Both the position numbers and the translations under genes were made by a program. Source: Sipunculus nudus (taxonomy: Eukaryota; Annelida; Sipuncula; Golfingiida; Sipunculidae). From it: a stretch of 64,000 nt of DNA. The notes beneath the pieces were generated by a model. That model worked only from the letters and a program-made list of their open reading frames with translations, was not told the origin of the DNA and searched no databases. The stretch is taken from the NCBI GenBank assembly GCA_026874595.1, contig CM049317.1, positions 53,835,618 through 53,899,617 of the forward strand, given 5' to 3'. Positions 24,331-37,270 of this stretch are shown here, one piece after another (the first letter of the stretch is position 1; every line of letters starts with the position of its first letter).

Positions 24331-24930
24331 ACAAAACACGAAACAGCGATTAACAGTGTTTCGGACTAATGATGTTAAAGTCTTTGTAAAACTGCTCAAA
24401 TGTTCTAATGACTCTCTGGTAAATGACCAAGGATAAAACTGATTATGTTACTGTGACTTGGACTATGGTAAAAATAGAGACTTAGTATATCGCTGGGTTT
24501 GGTGTTCTCAATATCAAATGAATATCCTTTAGACATATATCCGAAATCTACATATACACAAACAAGTCCAAAACACCTAATGTTTATTCCTGATGGTATG
24601 GAATTTTCTTAAAGGTTGATCATCACACCTCTCTGAAACCTACATATTAAAAAAGTGCAACAGATGTTGAAAAAAAGTAAAGCTAACAGTATGAGCTCCT
24701 TGGTTACCGCATTCTTTTCGGTGATTGAATGTTAATGAGAATCATGAGAAAACTGATGTAGGTATATCGCCTAATAATTTACCAATTATTTGTTAAAGTA
24801 TCTTTGTAAAACAGCACTAATGGTTTGAGGACTCTTTTGAAAATAACCGAGGATGGAACAGATTATTTTACTAAGACATTAAATCTGAATCTGGCGAAAG
24901 TAGAAACTAGGTATATCGGTGCATGTGTTG

Positions 24931-24996
<66 letters not shown>

Positions 24997-25720
24997 TGAA
25001 TTATGTACAGTGTTTTCCTTGAGAAATATATATATATAAAAACACGTATGTTCAAACCTGTCCAAAAGACCTAATGTTTATTTCCTTTTTCTTTCTTTGT
25101 GCAGGCTTTATTTGTCCGCTTTGAAAAAAAACTAATCTTAACAAAAAAAAAAAAAGAAAAAAAACCCAGATATGCAGGGGCAGAGGATCCTAGTAAAGCA
25201 AAGTTTGGAGTCGACCCCTCAAAGGGTATAACAAAACTCGGCCTCCATTGCCCGTTGCATTTATAATATCCAGAAAATGACCAGTTAAAGTGAAAAATAT
25301 AACTATAGTACTTTGATTCTTTACGTCTTGATTTCGTCTTTATTATCCTGATTGTATACAGTTTGTCCCCAAATCTATTTTGGGAACACATGTGAAGGTG
25401 ATATACTATCGTTTCCGAATTATTTGTGGGGATTGTATATTCGTTTAATATAGTGACGATCATTTACTTCATTTATTAATTAAATAAATTCACAGCGAAG
25501 CAGATTTACTTATTTATTTTATAAAAGAGTCACACATTTTGACTTTGAAATATTTCCAACAAAATATCATCAGAAAAGGGCTCAAGTGGTGTGCAGTAAC
25601 ATGTCAACGGCGATCGTGTTAAGGGTCAAGTTTAACAGATACAAATATATGACAAAACAAAGCATAACTATAACCATATGATTGTGACACTGATGGTGTA
25701 AATCGTATATACGTATATAC
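24331..25720. other. Downstream of lectin gene: two similar segments and TA run
   Basis: Segments near 24,380-24,580 and 24,795-25,080 are diverged direct repeats ('tttgtaaaact', 'actctctggtaaatgacc' versus 'actcttttgaaaataacc', 'cctaatgtttattcc' in both). A (TA)n run lies at 24,932-24,993. No gene was recognised. Confidence 0.5.
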
Positions 25721-25728
25721 TCACCGGC

Positions 25729-25950
25729 TTCTGTGGCTCAGGGGCAGAGCACAAGACTCACGGTCGGTCCCCAACAAAATGTAAGCGCTCTGCAGGCTTA
25801 ATGGGAAGTCCGTGCCCAACAGCCTTGTTTCACTCACAAACGAGTGCGCTCTACGAGGGTACCTCGCCGGTTTGACCAAGCAATAGGGTTGATTACCCAC
25901 CAACGTTCCGCAGGTGCAGGAGTAACCGGGCCTGGTAAACACCAGGATAT
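25729..25950 (+). repeat. SINE-like repeat with tRNA-like head
   Basis: It starts with an A-box-like 'TGGCTCAGGGGCAGAGC' near 25,734. The B box is degenerate. The GC-rich body has no coding signal on either strand. Confidence 0.4.
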
Positions 25951-28005
25951 AACATGAGAGGAAGCGTAAGACACTGTCCTATCAAGCAGTCCGAAACCGG
26001 AATGGAATTCTGCAGATGAATATAAATTTATTTAAGCTAGCTATAAAATGAAACGGAGGTGGTTATCTCTAACAAAATTTAATTTGAAAGAAAGATGCAA
26101 ATAATATGAAAATTATAAATGTTGTGAAAAAAATATATATAAACTGAAATAACCTTCCTCTTAACAAGAGTATCAACCCAATGCTTTTGTGACACCTCTT
26201 CTGTATCCGTAAGACATTAAATATATATGGCATTGACACTGGGGACAGGAATGACATCCTTTTTGGAAAGTATGTACGAGAGAGACGCTGCCGACCCCCT
26301 TCTACAGTTTTATATAATCCACACGACATAACCACTTCACTAGGGGAAAAATATGGTCACCAGCTACAGTCCCTCCTATTTTGGTAGATAGCAAATTCGA
26401 TATTCAACCAAATTTAGCAACCGTATGAACTATTCACATATAATGTCTCCTAATAAAGGTCTACGCTAGTTAAGCTAGTATTAAAAAAATATAAAGGCCG
26501 TTACCTCCAACAAAAATTAAATTTGTATATACCCATATTATTAAGTGCTCATTTATTTTCTTTTGATCTGGGAATTTAAAAAGCCAATTACATATTGTTG
26601 ACAGCAGAAGCGATTAATGTGTGGGCTGGCCCTAATTTTTCATGATATTTTAAAATATAACCATTAACATACACATTTTTGTCTTTTAAAAGATTAAAAT
26701 TTTAATTCTACATGTTCATGTAAAATATTATGAAAATCTATTTGTCAAATTTCTAAATTGTGTAACGTTTGTTTCCACCTTGGTTACAATATCATATAAA
26801 AACCTACCACAAGTGTCTATTCAATTTCATATACGGCAAAAACAAGCAAATTGATCCCGAGATTTTAATTCATAATTAAACAAAAAATGCCATATAGATA
26901 TCATTGTCAAAATATCTAAAAAATCTTTTGGTAGAAAAAAAGGTGTCAGGTTCTACGTTAAAGTGTCTTTACACACAACAATTGATGACGTCATTGTAAG
27001 ATCAACGCTATGGTGTAACTGTCCCGGCATCCGCAGCAGTTTAACGTTGCGTAAACAGTAATAGAGTCATTTTAGAAAATAACGTAAAACAGAGACCCCT
27101 TTGAAATCATAACCTATGGTCAGGTGCCACGGACCCTTTTTCATGTGTTAAATCAGATATATATCATTATTGAGTTGAGCTAAACTAAACGGACATGGCC
27201 ATGGCAGTTTGCAGTTTCTTTGGCACAAGGTACTTTAGTTTATCAGTGTAAACTGACATTTAACAGAATTAATGATGTACTCTTGTTTATCAATAGATTC
27301 TAATAATCATCAAAATCCATGTGTCACGTTCATGAGAAACCACAAAATGTGGACAATTAGGGAGGGTTTACGTTCAGATTCACTAGAATGTTAATGGTTG
27401 TTGCATTGCTCGATTAAGGAGCAGGCCTTTCTCATAGTATATATAAATTATCAATGAATTCTGAAAATGAGCTGTATAGATTTTCCAAATTGGTGACATA
27501 TCTTCCCTGATTATGTATGATCAGGCCTAATGTATTATTCAAAAGTGGCGTAAACATTGCATGTTTCGTCCCGGCCAAGACTAAATAATGACCAAATCTT
27601 GCAAAAAGAAAAAACACTGCATGTTTAGTCACGGCCAAGAATGAATAATAACCCAATCTTCCCCCCAAAAAATTTCACTGCATGCATTTCCTTCTCTTTG
27701 TGCCGAAGGATAATGCAAGCTCCAGTGTTATTATCGATTCCAGGAAAAGCTAAGTTCCGAGTGCGGCCTGAAATTTTAGACCAGTTAATTCGAAAGCTCA
27801 ATTTGCGCAATCTAGCCACCATTTCTTCCATTGCACGTATCGTTATCTTTACATTTAACACAAACACGTCCATAAAACACTACATATCGCCTACAGGAGG
27901 CGAAAGCCTAGGGAATTAACTTATCTCATTTAAACTCTAATTAATACAGAAAATCCCATTAACTTGCATATTGTTTCGTATGTCTTTCGTGTCTTCAGAA
28001 AATTG
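25951..28005. other. Non-coding AT-rich stretch with local repeats
   Basis: An imperfect ~60-bp tandem duplication lies at about 27,555-27,660 ('gcatgtttcgtcccggccaag' type). A copy of repeat family R1 lies at 27,745-27,915. Otherwise nothing was recognised. Confidence 0.5.
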
Positions 28006-28009
28006 CAAC

Positions 28010-28505
28010 AGCAATATTAGAAAATTTACGATAGCTATACATTATTGTTCTGAGTGTGAGTAAACTCTCTAAAACTCTGTTTGTTTGCCAAAAGATCATC
28101 AGCAAAAAACAAGATCTTGGTTTTGGATGTTGAGCGGTAAGGCCACCATTTTGCATGCGCGCTATCTGTATGTGTTGTGCCATTGATCGGGCCCGGTGGT
28201 AGATTGTTTCCTTTTCTATGCAGGTGTAAGCAAGCGGTTTGGTATTGAAATATATTGACAAATACCGTAATCTTTTAAGTAGATTACACCATAAATTATA
28301 TTTCTTTAATATACCTGTTTCGTGAATAGGCCCGGTTAGAGAATGAAATATATTGACAAATTTCGTAATCTTTTAAACAGATTACACCATAATTGATGTT
28401 TCATTAATATACCAGGTTCGTGATTAGACCCCTTTAAGTCCTGTCAGAATAGACTAGACAACCTCCCTACCTCTGGCTCTTAGTAGCAATGGTTGATGTT
28501 TTCAG
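28010..28505. repeat. Partial third copy of the tail of the ~10-kb tandem unit
   Basis: Motifs 'gttgagcggtaaggccacca', 'gcgctatctgtatg', 'gtgccattgatcg', 'taccgtaatctttt' and 'cctgtcagaat' occur here in the same order as at 53,850-54,190. The beginning of that tail is also reached at 63,955-64,000. Inside it a ~95-bp segment is duplicated in tandem (28,250 and 28,350). Confidence 0.65.
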
Positions 28506-30130
28506 TTCTAGTTTATGAATCTATTATTCTGTTTTGATAACCCTTTTTATAACAGGTTTAGGAGTTGTTCGGTGTTTTTCACTCAATGTACTTCACCGTG
28601 ACGCTTTCCCTAATACCATATATAGTCATTGTTTTGAAACTAAGGACATAACACTAGTTAAGTCTTCATCCAAATCATTTTGAATATACAAGTGTATAAC
28701 GATATAAAACTTTCTCCAAGTATTAAGACTAACCCGTGTTATGTTAACCCTTCCGAAATGTTGAGGGTTTTGTCCTCATGACCTTATAACTTGTAAATCC
28801 TTTCTATCATATTGGGTCATCCTTTGGCCTATTTCAAAATGATTAATGTACAATGTGTAATACCTAATATTGAAGCGTCTGTCTTTCTTGCACATTGTCT
28901 ATTCGTTTACTATTTTTAAGTATCAATTCTTATAAAGTGTATATAAATAGCACTGAAAATAACACGCATAAGGATCACCAGTGATGGATCCTGGTTAAAA
29001 TTTGCTGTATTGTCCGTAAACCAAGGAACTATATTTATTTTAGCTAAGAGTAATGGTTCACGTTTCACCAACTGGATGCTTGCATCACAGACGATCTCAG
29101 ATTACCAGAACATAAGCGGCTAAAATTAGTCACAACTGTGCATGCGAGTGGAATATACTTTCTCCATATTCGGAAATTTGCACTTTTCTCTAAGTACCTT
29201 TGACTGAGGATGGTCTATTCCCCTCCTAGGACAAAAATATTATCTCTTAACACCGAATATTCCTTCATACAAATCATATTATGTTGATCTGGGTTACCGG
29301 TTAATATTCCTGTCGGACATCAAATAAAGACATATACTGGGCTTGTCACGATGAAAAAGGTGAATAACCACTTGTAAACAAACGTCATTCAAGTAAAAAT
29401 ATGGTGATTCTCTAATAATAAATACAAGGAATATCATGGAAGACAAAGACCGTTGTGACACTTCGATTCTGGTACATGGATCGAGCTGAGACCTAATGCA
29501 GCATTAAAGCTGCCAGTATTATAAAGAAGAAAGCCTATCTTAATATTAAGGAAAATTTCAATTTCCATTAAAAAAATAAACCTCACAGAATGTCTTAGCG
29601 TGTTTGCATTGAAAAGAATGTCCTGAACTGTTGGTAATATTTTACTGATTAGCCAAAGAAATGCTTGAATGATTGAGACAAAAAATGCATGGTCGTTGAT
29701 TTTTTATATTTCCAGAAGTAAGGACTGAAATCCAAATGATTCTTCCTAAAAGCACGTATTTTAAGGACTGGCATAGGAAGGCGGGTGTTCATGATTAATT
29801 GAGCGAAATGAATTTGTGTCATGCTCATACTTATTTGTACTTTTCAGGATATAGATATTTTACAAAATTGTAAGCAGGCATTTTAATCTCGCTATATGAT
29901 TCCAATGACAACTCCGCCATTTATGTTGAATCGTTCTGAGGTTAAAGGCCTTAAAGTCTGTCTTGAGTATAAACGAGAATGACTGATTTTCTTAATCTAT
30001 CTTTAAAAGGCAACATGATATCTATGGTCTTCCGTTTTATAATTTCAGATGTTAGCATGAACATTTCAGAATACCTCATCATGAATAACAAATTATTGAA
30101 GACTTAAATGCATAGGAGCAAGAGGATGAA
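28506..30130. other. Non-coding AT-rich stretch
   Basis: No exon, RNA gene or clear repeat was recognised. Confidence 0.45.
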
Positions 30131-30139
30131 TCCTCTCGA

Positions 30140-32230
30140 ATTTTCATGGGGGTATATATATATATAAAACCTATTTCTTTTGAAAAAGTTTTGTAAACAG
30201 GTGAAATCTAATGCCAATTTTATATGTCTACAGCACCATTTTACAGAAGCTGAGAAGTTTCATATCATTATTATTTTTGATTATTATTGTGTTCATATAT
30301 TGTTCCAGAGAGGGCTCCTATTATTATTAAAGCCAATAAACACATTATGGTTCAGGAGAATAACTATTTATAGGAAAGCATCACAGTGAAAAATTAATTA
30401 CATCTCGACAGGAACATGGGACACAACATTCATCTTATATGCAAAGGGTATATAGAATGGACAATGGGTCATTCACTGCATGTGTATATGGCAGATTATT
30501 CATAATTTATTGAAAGTATGTGTACAAGGGCAAGAAATAATGTATTTATGCACTAAAATTTTAGAAATGTCAACATCATCTCGAAGAAAACTATTGCTGG
30601 AAAAAAATAAAGAAAAAGCTTTTAAATCAATATTCTTTCATGATATTTTGTTAATATCGTAATTAATTGGTTATCAACAAATACACATATATAACACTGA
30701 TCAAAATAATTTTCACCAGTGAATTTCGTAAGTAATGGGGTACTTTTACACAAGGTTATTGTTATTTACTTGCTTATCAGCGCCATCTAGTATTCAAACT
30801 TTGAACGATTTAGAAGTTTAACATATCTATCTTTTCGAATAAACGTTAACTTTAATCATACTTCAGATGAACTTAGTCAAGCTTTGGCGATCCACTCAAA
30901 TGTATAAGAACACACAAAGGAATTAGCCAGTTTTAATGCCTAACCCAAACGTAATGTGTTTCACTAAATGGACACAGGATGGCGCTGATAAGTAAATCGG
31001 GGGGGGGGGGGGGGGGGAGACACGTAAATAACAATAATCTTGTTCAAAGGTTTCCCCTTGCAGATACAATGCAGTTTATTTCAAGTGAATATGTCAAATA
31101 TGAAGCGAGCTATAAACATTTACATACCACTAACCCCTGATCAAGGCTATTATACCTGTCCGCGGGTGCCATGTGTAATGACGAGGTTGTCTTTAAATGG
31201 CTTAAAAGGGTAGTGTATATCAAAATAACCAGTGTTAACATGTTAATTCATTAACTGGACATACTTTGGGATCTAAAAATACCTTTGTCATAAAACCCGA
31301 GAGGGGGTGCACGATGACCTTTCTTATATTATGACTTAAATATGATTATTTTAGTATTTATGTTAAAAATGGCCCACGAAATGGTTTTCAATTATTTTCC
31401 AAACCAATAAACGCCTTCAGGTTCTGACAAATAACAATTCAAAGTGTCAAGGAAGCATCACAGTGAAAATTAATGCATCTGAATCGTAACATGGAATACC
31501 ACATCCATGTTATAACCAAGAGATACCATGAAATATAATTAACAATATTCATTCATTGCAGGTGTATATGGTCAAATATTCATACTTTTTTCAACAGAAT
31601 TTGTAGGAATGTTAGGAACTAATGAATTATTGCACAAGAAATTTAGAAATGCAACATCATCTCGAAAGATAAACAACTGTTGGAAAAAAAAATGAAAGAA
31701 AAAGCTGTTAAATTCAATTTTCGGTTTTGATATTTTTCAGGTATAGTGATTAATTGCTTAATCAGCAAAATATATAACACATTCATATGATCATTGTTGT
31801 CAGTAACTTTTCCCAATTATTTGCAAACATAATGTAGTTTTTTTTAAGTTAATTTGTCAAATATTAAGAGATCTATAAGCATTTACAAACCCCTAACCCT
31901 TATCAACGCTACCTGTCCGCGGGTGCCGTTCGTAAATACGCGGTTGTCTTTAAATGGCTTAAAAGGGTAGTGTATTCCAACATAATCAGTGTAAACATGT
32001 TAATTCATTTACTCTACATACTTTTGGATCTAAAAATACCTATGTCATAAAATCCGAGAGGGATGCACGGTGACCTTTCTTATATTATGGCTTAAATATG
32101 ATTATTTTAGTATTTATGTTAAAAATGGCTCAAGAAATGGTTTTCAATTATTTTCCAAACCAAACCATACTTTGGGATCTAAAAATACCTATGTCATAAA
32201 ATTGCAGAGGGGGTGCACGGTGACCCCTCC
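30140..32230. repeat. Diverged direct repeats
   Basis: The block at about 31,150-31,405 ('ctgtccgcgggtgcc', 'cttaaaagggtagtgtat', 'gatctaaaaatacct', 'gaaatggttttcaattattt') is repeated at 31,912-32,163, and its middle part once more at 32,166-32,228. A second block at 30,335-30,690 recurs at 31,400-31,765. A G-run interrupts at 31,000-31,018. No coding potential was seen. Confidence 0.7.
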
Positions 32231-33656
32231 TAGCCCATGGACTAATAGCCGTGACAACCCAACTCAGCAGGCAATGATAATTTGGCTCGCAAGCCTGGTA
32301 GGCCAGTAATCTGGTCGTTAAGGCAAAGGGTCGATATGACGCTAGGAAACAGAATGAAGGTGACGATTTGTGCGATCGGGGGGGGGGGGGGCTTATCTGA
32401 TGTTTGTTGTCATTTCTATTTAATCAAATCTGTTATCTCTGTCACACTGTAACCAGTCCAACACTTTGTGTTCGCGTGCATGTCGAACTGACATTAAACG
32501 TTGGTTTTGACTTAAAGTATCTTAAACCATCTGTGCAATATTAAATAATCAGAGTAACACGACAAAATGTACGGTCGGGGGGAAGGGGGTGGGGCTTATC
32601 TGATGTTTGTTCACGTTATTTTTATACACATAAAGAAAAACTGTTATCTCTATCACACAATAACTAGTCCAACACTAAGTGTTTGTGAGCATGTCCAAAC
32701 TGACATCAAGTGTCAAACCATCCGTTCAATATTTAATAATCAAACACAATTTTTATATTTCGAGATAAATAATTCAATAAGTTTATGGTTTCATAACATT
32801 TCCCTCAATAGCATTTCAATTGTGCAATATTCATTTTGAGAAAATTTAGGATACTTATTGTTTCAACTGCCTTTTTGAATGTTTAAATCATATGTAAATT
32901 ATCAATAATATAGCAAAATTTAATTATAATATGTGAGGGAAGCAAAGACATATATGGTGTTCTGAAAAAGGGGTTTATCAGGGGTTTCATGGGGTGGGGA
33001 CTATCCGGAAAATTTGAGCGGGTGTCCTTATTTCGGGGAGGGGGTGGGCCTTTGCCCGTACTCGTTTGGTTTGTACTACCTCACATTTTCTGAATAAACA
33101 AGGCCTATGTTGTAAAGAAGTGGAATGAGAATTTCCACGTTTGTTGCATTTTCTCTGAGAAATTAAATCAGCGTGACTTAACTTTTTCTTCCTTAAGGTA
33201 GATCCCTCCAATCATTATTAAAATTGTAGCAAGAATTATAAAAGATGTAGTGAATAAACATGGTTAGTAGGTGAGCTAGAATAAACCTTTATGGTAGTGC
33301 ATGATTTAGGAGGCGAGAACTTCCACCATTTATAATTCACTGAATTAAACATCTCCAGTCATGACATAAATAGCGGATATGTAGTGACAAATAAAATAAC
33401 AGAAGGCACTGGGTTTTTTTTCTGAATACAGTTTATATTATATCATATCTTCACACTGCAAACCTTTACACCGCAAATCCTTTAACATGATATTTCAGTA
33501 GAATAATATAGGGAAGCGTTATACCCCTACATTGAAAATGCAAGGTTAAAACCGAATGTAATAAATATAAGTAAGTATTTATGCTGCATTACCTTGCACA
33601 TGCTTAGCAATAGGAATTGAGCTAAGATCTTGGAAATGCGGGCTGTATTGGTCTGT

Positions 33657-33807
33657 TTATATACGGTCATAAGCCGGCTGATTATTCCTGCAGCGTCTAC
33701 ATGTAATCACGGACTTGAAGAATTCCCGACAAAAACAGCAACAGCAGCATGACGTCACAGCGGCCACCAGCAGCAAGAAACCAAGAACTGCAAGGGCCGA
33801 CTGCCAG
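33657..33807 (-). CDS. Copy 1 exon 4: transmembrane helix and tail
   Basis: The acceptor is ATTTACAG. The exon reads C|TGG CAG TCG, so Trp112 is intact. It encodes [16 protein letters not shown], a CCCCCFC cluster and the basic tail, with stop TAA at 33,659-33,657. Confidence 0.78.
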
Positions 33808-36800
33808 CTGTAAATATATTGATAAGACAATCAGTCTGTATAGATACCTTACATCAGTGAGGTCACAATCCTAATCTAGCAAATAAAATAGATCATAAGA
33901 AACCAACAACATAGAGCAGGTGAATAATTGTTATGCTTACTGGTCAGGGCATAATATGTTAAATTGTACACACTTGTAGAAAATTATGTACAATGTTTTT
34001 AAATTTTTTTTTTAAAGTTAACATGAAAAACATGAAATTTTATTTTTTCGCATGTAGCAATATGCATATATACAAAATTTGCATTTTATTACAGGAAATG
34101 ATTTCTTTGAAAGAATTGGCCAAGAACAGCCTTTAGAAACAAAAATACAAGGGACTCATTTTACAAAAGATCCATGAAAAAAGAGCAGCTATATATTCAG
34201 CAGAGTAGTTATTTTTTTGTGTGATTCAACGGGTGAATGTTGTTTGCTTCTAAATGCGGCTATTCTTCAATCAATAAAAACGGCAGGTTGATTTTGGATA
34301 AAAGAGATGTTAAAACAACTATATTTTAATGTTGAAATACAGGAGAAAGTACGGAAGCGTATTGCTGGCACCTAGTAAAAGAAAAATAAATTATTTATCT
34401 CGTACGTACGACATAGTATCTCGTACGTACGACATATTATCTCGTACGTACGACATACTATCTCGTACGTACGACATACTATCTCGTACGTACGACTTAT
34501 TATCTCGTACGTACGACATATTATCTCGTACGTACGACATACTATCTCGTACGTACGACATATTATCGCGTACGTACGACATATTATCTCGTACGTACGA
34601 CATACTATCTCGTACGTACGACATAATAAAGACTACATAATTCACAGACTACAAAACAGACCAGCTGATATATGTATAAGCAATATATATATATATATGT
34701 GTGTTAAATAATGTATGTTCTCCACCTCCTTGCAAACAGTTTGAACACCGTTGAAACGAACGTATATATATATATTTATTTATTTATTTATTTATATATA
34801 CTATATATTTAAATGCTATTCGATTATATCATTTTTCTGTGTCTGGGTTTCTGAAATATTTCAAGGAAGCGAAATATATCAAGTCGTTGTCTGCAGGTCA
34901 TATACAGAACTTTCATTTTTAGATAGATGATTAAATTCTGTTGGCAGCGTATGATGTTAAAATGATGAGCCTGTCATAGTATTAATAAAAAGAAATATTG
35001 CCTTTGCCAAATTGAAAAGAAGAGGACAGCTACCAAATAGCCTAATTTTTAGTGTTTGAGTATTGTGCAGTTTTCTAATATTCATAATTGATCTAAAAAT
35101 TAGATTTTTGATATAACGCACGGTGTAGTGGATAGTTAAAAATATTAAATGTATATACAACTATTGATATAATATGTGGGTAGCGGAACAGTCCACAACC
35201 CATTTTGTGCGGTACATATAATTTATTTTTTTATTTGAATTAAATAAAAAAAAAAATATTAAAGACTATAACTCATGGAAATGCGATTAATCTGTGAAAG
35301 AAGAATACAAATTAATATACAAGTATTTTGTTCATATGTCAGGCTGAAGAGGTGGTAAAGCCTACACCTCAGATCGGTTTGATTTGCGGATAAGTATAAA
35401 ATCTTATATGTGGTACATGTACGTGTAACTTGTCCTACTACTGTAGACACCATGAAGTTAAACTTATGGGATCAAGCACTCCGTTTCATAATTAACATAG
35501 GAATCATTAATCTCTCCTTATTGGCATCTTTGTATTACAGACACCTCTGTAAGTGACACTTAAGGTTCATATTCATTTGCAATAATATGTGTATTGTTTC
35601 ACGTTATTAACTCATTTTGGGTGAAAACGAAAGTTGTCCAGCAAATCCATGCCGACACACAAGCTTAATATCTCCTGTTCACTGGTTTTATACGTTGTCA
35701 TGGTTCTGTCTGTGAGTTAACACAGTCCTCGTGTCTGGTAACCATTACAAGACCCCTTGACTAGAGGCAAGATCTTAGTTGAGCACAAGCGAAATTTATA
35801 AAAAAGAGAACAAACATGAAAAATGAAACACCTGGAGAAGCTAGAAAATCTTGATTTTTGAAGTTGGGTTGTACGTCCAACAGGTCGCGTGATCGCTGTT
35901 TGTTTTTCATCATTCATCGCACCCGTGGCAAGCCTTTTTCTACTTGCGTAACGGATTTAGCAAACGGTTTTAGAACGAAATATTGAAAGATACCGTAATA
36001 TTTAAGGAGACTACACTGTATTTCATATAATATGTGTAATATGTGAGTAAATGATATATGAAATAACCTGACTGATGGATTAATATGGAGTAAAATATAG
36101 TGGTTTATTTTTTATTTATTTTGGAGGGGTCGAAAAAAGCAATTTATTTGAGCAAATATGAATGCAATGACAGTATGCTAAGCAGTGGTATAATGATGAT
36201 AAGGCTATTTGTTGAAGGATCTATAGTGTATGGAAAACTGCAAGAGTTCAATTTGACAGATACAAGGTTATGATTAACTATGCTGATGCGGGGATTTATG
36301 AATTTGTGACTGTATGACATAATATCTTGAAAAGATCGGTCTTGACGAGGTGCATTATTTTGATGCCCCTCACATCTACATATTTCACAATATTGACATA
36401 ATTTCTGGCATGTACATAGGTACCTGGTCAACAGTACTGAACCACCTGGAAGGTTAAAATCTTAAAAATATGATGAAATGTAGATAATGTTTGAGAGGAA
36501 GAGGTAATCTGGGCCATGGTTGGTTTATATTATTGAAGGAAATGTTGCAAATAATATTAGAGACCTGACCATGCCTTTCCATTGGTTACCTTTTTGATAA
36601 GCTGTTGACAGTTCAACAGTTTACACATTTGTCTATTGAGATCCAATTTATTTGGTAAACCCTTTTCATCAATTTTATGATATGTATACAGTTGCCATAA
36701 CGTCCCAATTCCACAGGTGCAATGACTTGATGGAGTAATAACGCCTCTGTCTCTCTGTAGATATTTCTTTAATTATTAAATTTTATGGTATAGCCATAGA

Positions 36801-37223
36801 ACTATTGCTCACAGTGCCCAGGAGCAAAGCCTCAGTGGGATGAAGAAGGGGATGGTGAGAGTTACAACACCCTTGCATATACATACAGGATATGAAATTT
36901 AATTCAACAGTGCTTATAAAAAAAGGTTTATTCATGAACTTTAAATATTTAAAACAGACAGAAATATGGAGAAACAAAGCAAATAATTTTTTCCCCATTC
37001 TACTGAGCCAAGAAATAATTAACAATATTTGCATTTATTCCTTTTTTTCATTACATAATTTTAATCCAAGTTTCCAAATGTTACTATAAATTTACAGTAT
37101 AACATACATGTGATTGTGAATATTTCAGTTAATTCACATTTCAAAATTGCATCAACATTTATAGATAATGTATCTAGTTTATAGTACCTGTCAACAGAAT
37201 GGGATGGAGGGAGGAAGGGAGGC

Positions 37224-37270
<47 letters not shown>

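Noticed and set aside
34329-34645. Long open frames on both strands with SRTYDI- and SYVRDN-type repeats
   Set aside because: They arise because a 21-bp palindromic unit keeps frame on both strands; no codon structure or splice context supports protein coding. The same applies at 45,760-46,170.
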